Shown one piece after another: positions 24,899 to 36,943 of a DNA stretch of 64,000 nucleotides. Origin of the DNA: Atopsyche davidsoni. Lineage: Eukaryota > Arthropoda > Insecta > Trichoptera > Hydrobiosidae. The position numbers were made by a program, and so were the translations under genes. How positions within the stretch are numbered: the first letter of the stretch is position 1; each line of letters opens with the position of its first letter. The notes under the pieces are model-generated. The model saw nothing but the letters and a program-made list of their open reading frames with translations. It ran no database searches and was not told the DNA's origin. The DNA is taken from NCBI GenBank assembly GCA_022113835.1, contig JAILWY010000005.1:328501-392500 (forward strand), read 5' to 3'.

Positions 24899-25570
24899 AG
24901 CACCGCCGCTCGCGCCCCGAGACTCGTATCATTGCAGTGAAACTTTCCAAGTAGTAATTCTGCTCAAAAGCTGGATAATTTATTTCTTCTGTTGGTGTGC
25001 TTATTTATATCGGGCGAGCTCCTCGTCACAAGGGAGAACAACTAGCTGTCTGCACGCGCTGCGACACAACTGAGAAATGAATGGTGGTCATCATGTAATG
25101 TGCCTACCTGCATATTTTTATGATTGTACCCAGAAGACCTCCCATGCTCTTATGGTTGCATTGTATATGGCGCCGCCCGGGTAGGTTTTATTATTGTATT
25201 CCCAGGCCGTCGTGAAATACGTGCCTTAATCTATATCTGCATCTTGTTTGTTAAACCACGTACCGCACGTACGTGTCTATGTTTTTATTACGATGCACAC
25301 CCTGTCTAAACGTACAGATCATTTCCAAATAAAAAGGACTGTACTGCGCTGATAAAGGGTTTTTCCCACTCATTTTCCCTGCCTAACACATTATAGAAAC
25401 TATAGTAAATCATGAATTTAAGCCACACATTTCAAGCCCCGAAACCTGCGCGCAGGAAGAAGATAGCCACGCACCACACCACAACCAATTGTAATATAAC
25501 CTAATGAAAATAAAAGAATTTTGAAATTTAATTTTTTTTCGCTGCTGCTGCAAAAAGGGAATAAATAACT

Positions 25571-25655
25571 CAACCGTCGGCGTAGCTCTGTCTCCCGATG
25601 GAGTATACATTATAATTATCTCAACCATCGGCGAAGCTCTGTCTGCCGATGGTAT
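25571..25655. repeat. Two-copy ~52-bp direct repeat with internal dyad
   Basis: CTCAACCGTCGGCGTAGCTC and CTCAACCATCGGCGAAGCTC each run into TCTGTCT.CCGATGG. Within each copy CCATCGG and CCGATGG form a short inverted pair. Function unknown; it may be the end of a repeat family. Confidence 0.55.
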
Positions 25656-26064
25656 AAAATAAACTCCATAACAAAGTATTGAAAGTGTTGTTATTTCATA
25701 CGTTCGAGAGAAGTCCGGTGTGCATCCTACGGTCACCATAGCATAGATCGGTGTCACAAGTGAAAAACCATAACATAATCGTTGTCACTTGTGGGGCACA
25801 TAACAATAAAATAGTATTGACTTATTTTGGGGTATTTTGTCAAAACATATAACGCAAAAGAGTACCCTATTGACTAATCACCGTTCGGTTAGTAAATGTA
25901 TCTCAAGGTGTGTAGGCAGCATTGCGACATCGACTCAAAAAAACTTATAGTGGTTACAAAAAATTACAATTTCAACAGGAAGTATTTGATAAAATTCTAT
26001 CAATCTCGCCCAAGGACGGTGTCAATTTATACAACAAACTGATCAGTCCGCGCTCGAATGCGCA

Positions 26065-26128
26065 ACTCGACACAACTCGACACAACTCGACACAACTCGA
26101 CACAACTCGACACAACTCGACACAACTC
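26065..26128. repeat. 10-bp tandem repeat CGACACAACT
   Basis: About six and a half exact copies in an otherwise AT-rich intergenic region. Confidence 0.9.
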
Positions 26129-26807
26129 GCGACACGCCGATGTTTGCCGATACGACTTGGTTACCTTTCAACAAGCTTGGGTCATTTGACAAGGCAGTGT
26201 CATTTATGACATTTGCCTATTTTTCTTCTTTTTTTTTTTTACTCCTACTTGGTTTCAACCCGTATATTTACTTTCTATAAGATACCTAAGGGTGTTTTGT
26301 GTCCAAAAAGCTTTGACTCGTTGAAGATTTTTTGAATGATATATATTTTTTTAGTAAATGATTACGCAAGACACCCACTCTGACCCTTCTCAAAGAATAA
26401 CGAAATTATAATAAAACCTAAAAAGATCACAAATCACTCACAACTGGTAATAGTAGCAGTAAGCACTCACTGCAGAGTGTGAAGTGGGCAAGCGTGGAGC
26501 TGGCAAACCCGCCGGCCAGTGCGGACAAAATAAGAGAAAAGGTAACGTAAATGACACTGACTTGTGGTTTCTAGCTACTGTTCCTTTATAATAATAGGAT
26601 GTGTGCATTATGGTAAATAAACCGGGGGTGGTCAACCCAAATGATCTCGAGGGCCACTTTGGGAAGGCATCATAAATCCGCGGGCCGCATATAAAATTAT
26701 ATATCCCCATATTAGATTTAGATACACTATGAACATTTTTTTGGAGTGAAAAATTGAAACTTATGAGTTATTATTATTGTGTTTATTATTATTCTTATAT
26801 GTAAACA

Positions 26808-27487
26808 TCTACTATAATAATAGCCATTGTGTGTGGGTGGGTGTGTATGTTTCATTTTTTGCTTCTCTATAGAATATCTTAAAAGATACAACGCTGATCT
26901 TTTGAACGTAAATTTAGTAAGTTTTTCCGCAGTTATGTGCCGAATTTCAAGACAATAGGATAATATTTTCATTCATAAACCAATTAAATAAAACTATCAA
27001 ATATGCTTTATGTACGAATTATATGGTTCTGTTGTTCACAGCGAGAATTTCTAATTTAGAATTTTTACAAAAAAACAAAATATGATGCTTCTAAGAAATT
27101 TCCAGCTTATGTCAGCTTGATACAAGTACCAATTTTATTTTTTAGTTGCGTTAGAAATTATTAATCACATCATTAATAACTTAAAATGCCTCCTAAAAAA
27201 ATAACACCGTCTAAGCATAGCAAACGTAATTAAAAAAGAATAGCACAATTGAACGTGATAAAGACTGCATCTAATAAATAACAGTGCAGTGAAAATGATT
27301 TGTTGTTTGTGACACGAAATGTGATATTTCCTAGAATGGCTTTGCTTTCGAAATTAATATCCGGTTATTCAAAATATATGTGTACAAAATGAAATAAAAT
27401 ATTCATCTAATTGTCAGCCAAACATATGTTCAAACACTATTGCATCGTTCATCGAATACGTCATTTTATGACGGGCTACATTTCTAG
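26808..27487 (+). mobile_element. Non-autonomous Helitron (680 bp)
   Basis: It begins TCTACTATAATAATAGCC followed by a GT-rich stretch and ends CTAG, between flanking A and T. A hairpin CGTCA..TGACG lies shortly before the CTAG end. These are canonical Helitron boundaries. Ends and internal sequence match the longer Helitron at 54,314-55,906; the internal Rep/helicase fragment seen there is missing here. Confidence 0.85.
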
Positions 27488-27999
27488 TAGATTATATAAT
27501 AATAATGATACTAATCGTACATTGTTAATAAATAAATAACACTTAAAATTAAAAATAATTTTTTTTAAAAATTTTTTTTAAATTTAAAAGGCGTTATTAC
27601 CTGGCTGTTGTTGTTTTAAATATGTTGTTGAAGTAAAATACATTGGTTTTTACTACTTTGGCTATTATAAAATAAATATATTTTGTAAAAGTGCGATGAA
27701 TCTCGAGGGCCGGAAAAAAGATCAAGGCGGGCCGCGGGTTGGCCACGCCCGCTTTATTACATTAAATATTTTCGCCAAATCCTGATATCAAATGGTAAAT
27801 TATATTGCCATGTATAAAACATTACGTTTTCAAAAGAAAAACTAATGAATTTATTGCATACAATGCAATCAATATATTTATTTATATAAGGGAATAATCT
27901 CTAGTTTAAAGTATAAAGTACTATTGAAAGAATCTATGGAGACTTTCAAGAGTTTTATTTTTTTATTCAGCTACGATATCTCAGCAAAACAATGACAAA

Positions 28000-28335
28000 C
28001 AAAAAATCTCCCGATGAAATAATTGGCCATCAAAAAAATGTCAGAAAAACAAAATCGGTCACAAAATAATTGACCGGTATAGTTTTATTCACAATAAAAA
28101 TGACCGATTATTATTGGTCGCAAAAAATTGACCAATTAATATCGGTCACAAAAAAGTTGACCGATAATTTTAAGTCACAAAAATGTTGACCGATAAATTA
28201 TCGGTCACAAAAAGTTGACCGATAATTTTAGGTCACAAAAATATTGACCAATTATTATTGCCCACAAATCAATTGAGCGATAAATTATTGATCACAAAAA
28301 AAATTACCGAAAATTTATTGGTAAAAAAAAAATTG
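28000..28335. repeat. Degenerate ~33-bp GACCGATAAT tandem array in the hAT element
   Basis: About ten diverged units of the form GGTCACAAAAA.TTGACCGAT plus an AT spacer. Each unit contains the inverted pair ATCGGTCA / TGACCGAT, so neighbouring units can pair. It lies between the two right termini of the hAT element. Confidence 0.7.
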
Positions 28336-28405
28336 ACCGGAAAAATGTGATGAATCTCGAGGGCCGGAAAAATGTTCAAGGCGGGCCGCGGGTTGGCCAC
28401 GCCCG

Positions 28406-29298
28406 AATAAGCTTAAAAAATTTACTCAGTTTTTCCCCTTTGTTTGTTTTGTTCTACGAGTATATATTAAATATTTATCCTTGTTATTTAGTCTTTACTT
28501 ATTTATATAACTTATTCATTAGCTCATTTGGCTGTTTTGGCTTATTAAAACTTTTGATACTGAATAAATAGTCTGAGTGAGTGAGTACTGCAAAATAATT
28601 GCTCGGATTTTCGGTTAAGAACTTGAAACGGTCCAGGGTCAGGCGAAATTTGATGGAAATTAAAATAATCATGTTATTTTTCTTATTTATTTTGGTCGCA
28701 AATCAGTTGAAACATAGAATTGAACAATGCTAAACTATCATATCGTGCACAACCGCGGTGGATGGAAATCTCAATCGTCGCTTCGGGAATCAGTCGAGGG
28801 CGATCTGAATTATGCAAACTGCATTTTTAGTTTGAAGTTGCACACAGATTATATTAGAAAATGAGTATTTCCAACCATTATCTGCAGGTATGTTTTTTGT
28901 AATGAAAAATAGAAAATCGAATAGTCTCAGAGTAGCAGAGCCTCCGAGGATGACGGCACGGGCCGCGGGGAAGGGTGGACAACTCGCATCTGATTTTATT
29001 TTGTCAATCAAAAGTTGAAAAGTATATTCGATAAATCTTTATTCTTCAATAAAGATAAAAAGGTAAATTAGATTGTTAAAAAAAATACAGACAATCTTGT
29101 TAGTAAATTATTTATCAATCTACCGAAAAAACGACGACGATACGTGACAGTATGATATGAAGCATCTCACTCTGTCGCTCGAGAGTCAATAAAAGCGGAC
29201 CACAGGAACCGAGACAAACGGTTCCTATGAATATCTCGATGATCCGCGAAAGTGCACATTATCAAACACTTAGGACAGGAAGAGGCCGGAGTCAGTCA
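28406..29298. other. Intergenic, upstream of the SLC22-B first exon
   Basis: AT-rich, becoming more GC-rich rightwards. No coding signal was recognised. Confidence 0.35.
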
Positions 29299-29549
29299 GG
29301 CTGGAGGCAGGCTGGAGGCAGGCTGGAGGCAGGCTGGAGGCAGGCTGGAGGCAGGCTGGAGGCAGGCTGGAGGCAGGCTGGAGGCAGGCTGGAGGCAGGC
29401 TGGAGGCAGGCTGGAGGCAGGCTGGAGGCAGGCTGGAGGCAGGCTGGAGGCAGGCTGGAGGCAGGCTGGAGGCAGGCTGGAGGCAGGCTGGAGGCAGGCT
29501 GGAGGCAGGCTGGAGGCAGGCTGGAGGCAGGCTGGAGGCAGGCTGGAGG
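29299..29549. repeat. 11-bp minisatellite, ~23 copies
   Basis: A perfect array of GGCTGGAGGCA, about 250 bp upstream of the SLC22-B first exon. It opens artefactual frames on both strands (33-nt, 11-residue periodicity). Confidence 0.95.
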
Positions 29550-29796
29550 CACTCCTCGCCCCTCTTCCCTCTTCCCTCTCCCCTGGCCCGGCCCCGCGAC
29601 TCTCGCAGTCTCGCACTCGCGCACAGAGCACCTGCGCGCGCGGTCGCGGCCCCTCGCTTCCTCCAACTGCCCGATTGGAAAGTTTGACAAGTAACTCGTG
29701 CCGGATTTTGAATCGAGTGTGAAGTTTATAAACATTGTTCAGTGTCCGTGCTGAAGAATTCGACAGTTAATTGTGCCCCCCAGCTGAACGCCGACC

Positions 29797-29830
29797 ATGT
29801 CGGATAAGGAAAAGAACGACTGCAGCGAAG
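29797..29830 (+). CDS. Probable first coding exon of SLC22-B
   Basis: ATG opens MSDKEKNDCSE plus one G, then donor GTGGGT. It sits at the end of a GC-rich island following the 11-bp minisatellite. Phase 1 is exactly what the SLC22-B second exon at 41,377 needs, giving EASEDG across the junction and 517 aa in total. The acidic/basic short leader resembles MNGADVELK of SLC22-A. The intron would be about 11.5 kb, far longer than the others, so the link is inferred. Confidence 0.6.
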
Positions 29831-30376
29831 GTGGGTCCACCGAGGATGCGGCTTCTCGAGTTGGCGCCCGAGAGCTTTGAATTCCTCGTCGCCCCTCGAG
29901 GCGCCGGTTATCGAGTCGCGAATGTCAAAGAAACCGAAACGATATTCGAGCCAAACGAAAGTGAGACTGGAATATTCGGTTTCCCGTTGTGTTTTTTTTA
30001 ATAAAAATATCATCGACTCGATAAAATGCATCGAGTCTTTTTTGTCGATCTCATTGAAACGTTCTTTTTAAATACGATCTTATTATTTTATACGATTAAA
30101 TAAACGAACAAAGAAATGCTACAACGCTTTGACAGTTCATTTGTAAAGCGAAAGGGCAAACACTGATGATATCGGTATTCAAATTGTGAGAAACGCGATT
30201 GGATTTTTTGAAAGCCATAGAAAGCAAAGCGAAGTAAACTTTGTATCGACATCAGCAGTATTCGTAGTAAATGAATATTCAATTTTAATTAAAGCAGTGC
30301 CGTTACTCACTCGGAATGACGAAAACGGGAATGAACTACGATGCCGCGGGTCTATCAAAATATGTTGGTAAAACGA

Positions 30377-30431
30377 GTACCCGTGTACGTGTACGTGTAC
30401 GTGTACGTGTACGTGTACGTGTACGTGTACC
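30377..30431. repeat. Hexamer repeat (GTGTAC)n
   Basis: About nine copies of GTGTAC inside the presumed SLC22-B intron 1. The unit is partly palindromic (GTAC). Confidence 0.9.
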
Positions 30432-30759
30432 ATACTATCACTGGTGCTTTTTCATTTCACTGACGGTGCATTTTGCATGAAGTATTGATCGTTTTAAATA
30501 AACGAATTGAGATTTGTATAAAATAAATATCTGCTTAAAATACATAGATATGTATAAACACGCAATCTGCGGTTTTTACTAGCGATTGAGCACATTTTCA
30601 TTAATTTATTTCAACGTAAAATAAAACTTAATGTATCTTTAAATACAAAAAAATAACAGTCTATTGATAAAATGACAAAAAATATAAAGGTTGGAATTTA
30701 TTTTACATAAAGAAACAAGAAACATAAAAAAATAACAAACAATTTATTTATTTTTATCA

Positions 30760-31335
30760 CTTTCGTAGACTATTGGTATTGGTCTTTTCCTCCCGCTCGG
30801 TATGATACGGTGTCACTTATGGTAAATCCCTCGATAGTACTTGATGCGATTCGAGTTCGGTTTTGGATGAATTAAAAAACAATTTCAGATTGGCGAACCA
30901 CGGTAATGAAATCCGTTATTAATTTGGTTTTTGGTGAAATCTTTGGAGACCTCCTCGTATATAATAGGAGAGCTCGTTCAACATTCGGGTCTTTTTGTGG
31001 AAAATGATAACCCAATTTTCTGCCTAACTCGTGTCCTTTGCGGATGACTTTTGCTGAGAACGCAACCGGTTCAGACTCCTCTTCATCAGGATCACTGTCA
31101 CGATAGTTTGTTTCATTAAACGTGTCTCCGCAACCCTGAACTTTATACCCGCTAGGAAGACAGTCGCTTCAGAATAGAATGGAAATTAAAAATGACTAGA
31201 AATATAAGCTCCAGCGTTACCAATCATACGAAATAAAAAATTATAAAATCCCATATTTTAAAAACCGCGTAAAAGTGAAATCGTGTAAATAAAGTACCCG
31301 TGTAAATCGGGGGATAATTGTGTAACCCTACAGTA
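30760..31335 (-). pseudogene. Decayed pogo/Tigger-like remnant
   Basis: On the minus strand a terminus-like segment (TTATCCCCCGATTTACACGG) near 31,315 is followed by coding debris: DSDPDEEESEPVAFSAKV, then GHELGRKLGYHF. The acidic tail and terminus style suggest a pogo-class element, but no DDE core is visible and stops are present. Low certainty. Confidence 0.35.
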
Positions 31336-31904
31336 AACATATATCGTTATATACAGAAGTCTCTTAGTTTTGGGAACGAGCGAAGTTCCTCAGAGCGACC
31401 TCAGCGACGGCGCGTCCCTTAGGAAAACATCAAGACACACTGATAACCCCGAAATCAACCAACGCTTGTCAGTTTGACCGCAAACCACTAAAACAAACAT
31501 ATTCAATATTTTCAATGTCAAATAAGTTCTAAATGTTTAATATATTTGTTTATAGTGTGTACCGCTGGGGAGGTAGTATAGCTGGAGTGTAGTGCGATAC
31601 GAGTAGTAGAGTGGAGAGTGGAGAGTGTCGGATGTGACGCATCCTAGACACGAGGTGATGGTTATCGGCAGCTGTTGCTGACTCCGCACTGCAGAAATAT
31701 AAAAGAGATAAATTATATTCCATTAGATTTTCAACGAAGCTCAAAGTCATCTTTTTCAGCGAAATAAACAATTGAAGTGTACATAAAAACAAAATGATCC
31801 AATCAAATATATGGATGGTCTCGATGTATACTACTGAAATAATCTTGCATGAAATACTTGCCAACGTTGCGCTCATTGTCGGATAATGTATTTATTAATC
31901 GATA

Positions 31905-31937
31905 TATAGTATATATAGTATATATATAGTATATATA

Positions 31938-32019
<82 letters not shown>
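31905..32019. repeat. (TA)n microsatellite
   Basis: About 80 bp of pure TA, preceded by interrupted TATAGTATA units. A second, shorter TA run (10,515-10,541) is the integration site of the mariner. Confidence 0.95.
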
Positions 32020-32021
<2 letters not shown>

Positions 32022-32249
32022 GTGTATCTGTAGAAAGTACAATTGAGACCATTACACATTCAAATCACGTTTAAGTAACAATCAATTGCAAATAATTTGA
32101 ATGCAAACAAGAAAAACCAATTGCGTGGAATTTGTTTCAAATCATGAAACGTTCATTTCATTTTCGAGATAATCTGTGACCCTGGACCTATGATTGTGTA
32201 TTTTTATCATTATATCAGACATAATACACAAACCATTACGTACAAATAA

Positions 32250-32335
32250 GCAGCATGGTAGCCCAGTGGTTGTTGCGCTTACTTGCTTGATTATATTTAA
32301 ATTCGAGTTCATGGATTTTAGAAAGAATTTCGGAG
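32250..32335 (+). repeat. tRNA-derived SINE fragment or tRNA pseudogene
   Basis: TAGCCCAGTGG at 32,259-32,269 fits the RNA polymerase III A box (TRGCNNAGYNG). About 30 nt later AATTCGAGTTC matches 8 of 11 positions of the B box (GGTTCGANTCC). The spacing fits a tRNA-related promoter. No cloverleaf is evident, so a SINE head is more likely than a functional tRNA. Confidence 0.5.
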
Positions 32336-32417
32336 CATTGCATAAGAGGTATGCGTTTAATGTCTAGATTCTACTTGATGCTAAAAAAAATCTCACTATA
32401 TTTCTCTCAATATTTCT

Positions 32418-32565
32418 GACAGAGAGTACTTGGTAGAATTCCGTTTCAATATTTTTGAGAAAAATACTTGAGTGAATACTCTGTTTGATAATGCCAACGT
32501 GAAAGGTTGGCGAAACCGGTCACAAATAAAAACGAATATGTGGAAAATCACTCAAGTATTTTACT
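32418..32565. repeat. Fold-back repeat, copy A
   Basis: Contains AGAGAGTACTTGGTAGAATT, then GTTTGATAATGCCAACGTG, GGTTGGCGAAACCGGTCA, and ends near ATGTGGAAAATCACTCAAG. The central GCCAAC..GTTGGC forms a stem. Further copies are at 38,350, 48,486, 53,695, 54,286 and 63,435. Confidence 0.8.
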
Positions 32566-35500
32566 CAAAAATATGATAATATGCAATAACCTTAACGCAC
32601 TCTCAATCTACAAATAACGAATCTCTTAACCCGTGAACCTGCGGAATGCGTGACAGATTTTCATATTTTTTGCTAAAGTTTCCATTAAATATAAACATAT
32701 ACATATATATATTTTTTTGTGTTCAACCTTGTGTGTAAATGCAAGGTCCCAAACCTACAGAAAAACTTTTTTATAAATTAAAAAAAATATATTCGAATGT
32801 TTTCAATTGCATTTTGATCTCAGGCAAACTTTGAATTTTAAAAAAATTGTATAAAATAAAGATTTTTTTCAAACTCGCTTATATTTAATTTTCTGATTTA
32901 CCCATTCTTTCATAATATATTCCCAAATGTGGCCTGGTCAAACCTATAGCTATATAATAAGGAAATATTCTCGGTTTTTTTCCTTATATAAAATTCTCAT
33001 AAGTTTCTGAGAAAAAAAAAATTACAAGATTATTAATTTTCTTTGTGTTAATTTACGATTGTTCTAAGAGTTATGGCTTCAATACGGTATGTGGCTATCC
33101 CCCGATCCTGCGCGTAGATTGTGGGGCTTAGGTGGTAGCATATGTGGATTTCCTATTTTGTTGAAACCCTTGATTTGCCGAGTAAGGAAGTCTTCCATTC
33201 ATACTCGGAGGTAGTCGAGTCACTCGCTGCGGCGCGTCCACGGGCGAGGCGCTAATTGAAATCAATTAACCACACATAATCACTTCGTCGGCAGTCCCTT
33301 TGTTTGGGACAGAATACAATATCTGCCTTTTTATCGGTGGAAACCGTTGCTTATATATTGCTAAGTATTCAGTAACGGCAATGTTAAAATGTTTACCCTT
33401 ATTTATTATGATCTGGAGATGGACTAGTATTATGCTCGACTAGTTCTAATCTGATTGATAAGAATCATGCGATCAGATTTACATCGATCTCGGGTCCCAT
33501 TCTGGGGTCACCGAGGCCGAAACGTTGGAAGATTCGTAGTATAGCGTAGCGCAACACCCAAGAACGAAGTAAATCTGATTCTTTAGATTCTGTCCAAACA
33601 GATGAAAAAATGGATCAAAATGTAAGATCTTTTTATTCAGCAGTAAGATAAAAATATAAAACATAAATGTACATGCTAACAATAATAACTGCGGTTTCGT
33701 CAGTATTACTTCGTTATAATCCATTTTACAGTAACCGACGGCGGTAGTCCTGCCACACCGCAGATAAATACAATACGTTTTATTTATTTTTTCGTTCCAG
33801 CATCGTGATCAGAACGAGGGCGGGAGAGAAGAATCGAAGCTAGTATTTCAATACAAACGGCCATGACAACAAAACCTGCCAATCTATTAAAACTACAATC
33901 GAAAATTATTCAATAACATTACAAATAGGTTTAATACAATTAACATAAACTGACAATTATATTAACCTCTTAAACTCCGGGTTTTTTGTACGACATACAT
34001 GTAACTCCAGTGTACTTTTTGCAATGTCAAGCAGAAATGGTAGATTTTGTATAAAATTTATTTTTAAAAACATGTATCGTGCAAATGAACATTCAAATTA
34101 GGCAAAATAAGAAAAATTAGAATATTTTTTAAATTGTTCATATAGTATGATATCTGAAAAAACATACTCGTGATCAACAATAGTCATATGTTTCGTGTAT
34201 TTGCCCCTTTTTGTTCGTCTGTGATGACACCACACAGTCCTCTTCGACCCTCTCCGTAAAACGTGCAGTTTTCCATCCGGCCGTACCTCAGACGAGGAAG
34301 TAGATGGTCATCTATAATACTTTGAGGCTCACGAAAGTTTCCAACTGGTCGGTCTACCGGGAGTTTTATAAATTTCAAGTGACTCAAAGGTTTATGAATA
34401 TCATCTAAGCGTTAATTGAACTCAATTTCACAACCCCAGAAAAAAAAACACTTTCGAAAGAAGCAGTACGTGGATCCGCATCGGTCTGCACGGTCCACTC
34501 CGCCCGTAGATTTCGTGTAGCTCAATACCACGACTGGTTTTTCTGTTACCAATTGGACGTTACCTCTTGACCTCTTGAAACAGTTGACGTTGTAGCATAA
34601 GCAGAAGTGCTGAGCATCGTTATTACCCTCGTGTCCTTACAGGCCGAAAGAATTGTTTTAAAAGAACTCTTTTTCTTACAGTAAAAACTTTTCCATTGGA
34701 AAAATTAGGTTTGTATGTGAAATCGCGTACTAAATTTAACAACTTAAACTTAAACTAAATGCAGGTATACACCTGATGTAATAAATTATTAGACTTTTTT
34801 GGGATAAACAACACGGAGGTAAATTATGGCGACCCATAGTCATCGACGGAGTTACAAAGGAATTTACCATGTCGACATATTGCCGCCAACGGAGTACGAG
34901 GAGAAAAAACTTTCAAACAAGTTTAATTACGAAAATATCGCAGAGAATGCATAGGATGCATTAGAATCTGGAAGTTCCTCCAATAAGTGTCAGTGTTTTT
35001 TTAAAAAAGTATTAACATCATTATTTTCTCTTTGCCATCGCCGAATAAAAGTTTTGAATCGAAATAATATATAATGTGTATATTGGTGTTTTTTCAAACC
35101 GAATACCATCTGATCGCCTGCGCCGCGTCCCGCCGAGTTAGCCAGCGTTTGATTAAATATCGCTTTCCGATTTGATCCAGCACAATTATTCGATCCGGGA
35201 ACATTGCACCGCCGAATGCCTCGAACCGATTCCTCGCGAGTGCTTCAGCGCATCGTCTGCGGAAAAAGAAAACTATTAGCCGATGAAATGTAAACAGCCG
35301 CAGTCGTCCTCGGATGTTTCCACAAACACGGTCGGCACTGTTTACTCTCTTACTGCAAATTGATAAATATTTCCTTTCCTTCGTGAACACCGTACCCGCC
35401 TGTCCTCCGATCGCCCGGAGACGGAAGCCTCTTCGCATTTGATTTTTCTAATATCTTCATCGTGAGGTATTCAGAACAGTTCGGACAGATTTTAGGGAGA

Positions 35501-36148
35501 CGGACTTATCTCAAGTGATTTTGAAAACACTCGTACATTCGCATTTCTTTATATTTTGTGGTGTCACTTTTGGTTTATCGACCGCCTCGTGCGGGAGCCG
35601 GGTGAAGCCTCCTTTCTAATTTGTACGAATGATTTGTACGGTTTCTAGACTGAAGTCTTTCGATTGTATCCACTCTTTCGGTGTTGTCTACTCACTTGAG
35701 AATCGTCTCTCAGTATATGTTTTTAATGCTCCCGCCAGTCCATTTCGAGACTCCAGATGGGCGATGGATTTGAGTTTATTCTCATATTAATTGCAAACAG
35801 TTATAAAATATTTAAATACACGCTTTTTGACACAACAAAACCGTCTTAAATCATTAACACGAAAGGTCCTCGAACATAGTTTGATTATATCTTCACAAAG
35901 ACGATAGTGATAAAATAGACGATTCTAGAACATATTCAGTAAATTATAAACTAGAGCCCTGCAATTGGTATGTAGGGAAAATCTCTGAAATTAACTTACA
36001 AAAAGTAAGGTTTGGAAAGTTTTCCTTATAATTTTTGAGACTGCAGAAAATGCACCACATCAGTTGAAACTCTTATATTCTAATTTGCACGCGGAGAGCG
36101 CGGAGCGGAGAACGTAACGCGCAAGGCCGACAAGCTGTCGATTACAAA
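32566..36148. other. Presumed intron of SLC22-B, no gene recognised
   Basis: Mixed AT-rich sequence. A stretch at 34,826-34,953 reads MATHSHRRSYKGIYHVD and continues about 40 residues before a stop; I do not recognise it. Scattered CpG patches near 33,200 and 35,100-35,430 carry no supported exon. Confidence 0.35.
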
Positions 36149-36201
36149 TTAACTATCTACCTCTACAATACGATCTTTCCTCTCAGTGATAGCCGAGCAC
36201 C

Positions 36202-36302
36202 GAGCTGCCTCGTGCTGCCTCGTGCTGCCTCGTGCTGCCTCGAGCTGCCCCGTGCTGCCTTGAGCTGCCCCGTGCTGCCTCGAGCTGCCTCGTGTTGCCT
36301 CG
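36202..36302. repeat. 10-bp minisatellite (CGTGCTGCCT / CGAGCTGCC)
   Basis: About ten units with A/T and T/C variants. Confidence 0.85.
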
Positions 36303-36734
36303 GTTCCTTTTTTTATTTTTATTATATTTAGAGTCTCCAAACGACTAGTGAAATGTAAATTTTCACTCAACGATAGAATTAATATTCTAATTGATTTTAT
36401 ATATTACAATTAATTTATTCTATTTATGGTTTTTCGGGCGGCGCGGAGGCCTCGGCTCGCTGAAACTTACCAACTCCTCGTGTGGTGCGGGTCCATTTTT
36501 AGAGGTCGCATCAATATTTTACCAAATAAAACTCTCGATATATTAGTATTTACCTACGTAACATACAATAAGGGAAAATATAAATATTAGCCGCAAGACG
36601 AACTAAAAAAAATCAATCTAAACTATTATTTTTCTTCTTTCTTTTGATTAAAAAATGAGCGTATTTTTTATATAGTCCCAATGAAATATTTTGTACGATT
36701 TAAAGCTGCATTCTAAATGACATCGTCGGTCGCC

Positions 36735-36943
36735 AGTGACCAGTCGGCAGTGACTAGTCGCTGGTGACCAGTCGCTGGTGACCAGTCGCTGGTGACCAGT
36801 CGCTGGTGACAAGTCGCTGGTGACCAGTCGCTGGTGACCAGTCGCTGGTGACCAGTCGCTGGTGACCAGTCGCTGGTGACCAGTCGCTGGTGACCAGTCG
36901 CTGGTGACCAGTCGCTGGTGACCAGTCGCTGGTGACCAGTCGC
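36735..36943. repeat. 14-bp minisatellite GTGACCAGTCGCTG, ~14 copies
   Basis: A near-perfect array; one unit has GTGACAAG. It opens a minus-strand frame of 14-residue periodicity that is not a gene. Confidence 0.95.

Larger units (their letters stand above)
23893..26622. other. Intergenic with small tandem repeats
   Basis: No gene was recognised. It holds an 8-bp GC repeat (24,825-24,898), a two-copy 52-bp repeat (25,571-25,655) and a 10-bp repeat (26,065-26,128). Short open frames show no domain. Confidence 0.4.
26623..28405. mobile_element. hAT-type element with duplicated right terminus
   Basis: The left end reads CGGGGGTGGTCAACCCAAAT, then ATCTCGAGGGCCAC. Two right ends are present: GCGGGTTGGCCACGCCCG ending at 27,751 and again at 28,405, each preceded by GATGAATCTCGAGGGCCGG. 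These GGCCAACCCGCGGGCC-type ends are typical of hAT elements. No transposase frame is present, and a Helitron is inserted inside. Target duplications are not clean, so the true right end is uncertain. Confidence 0.65.

Noticed and set aside
29227..29735. Overlapping open frames through the GGCTGGAGGCA array
   Set aside because: An 11-bp unit free of stops opens all frames; artefact.
31803..32042. Frame of alternating Tyr-Ile
   Set aside because: It is the (TA)n microsatellite.
33480..33545. Possible second hammerhead or Penelope end (CACCGAGGCCGAAACGTTGG)
   Set aside because: It has CCGAAACG but no CUGAUGA element and no convincing stem II; left unannotated.
35094..35438. 114-codon minus-strand frame
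   Set aside because: Arg-rich, compositionally driven by a CpG patch, no recognisable domain and no splice context.
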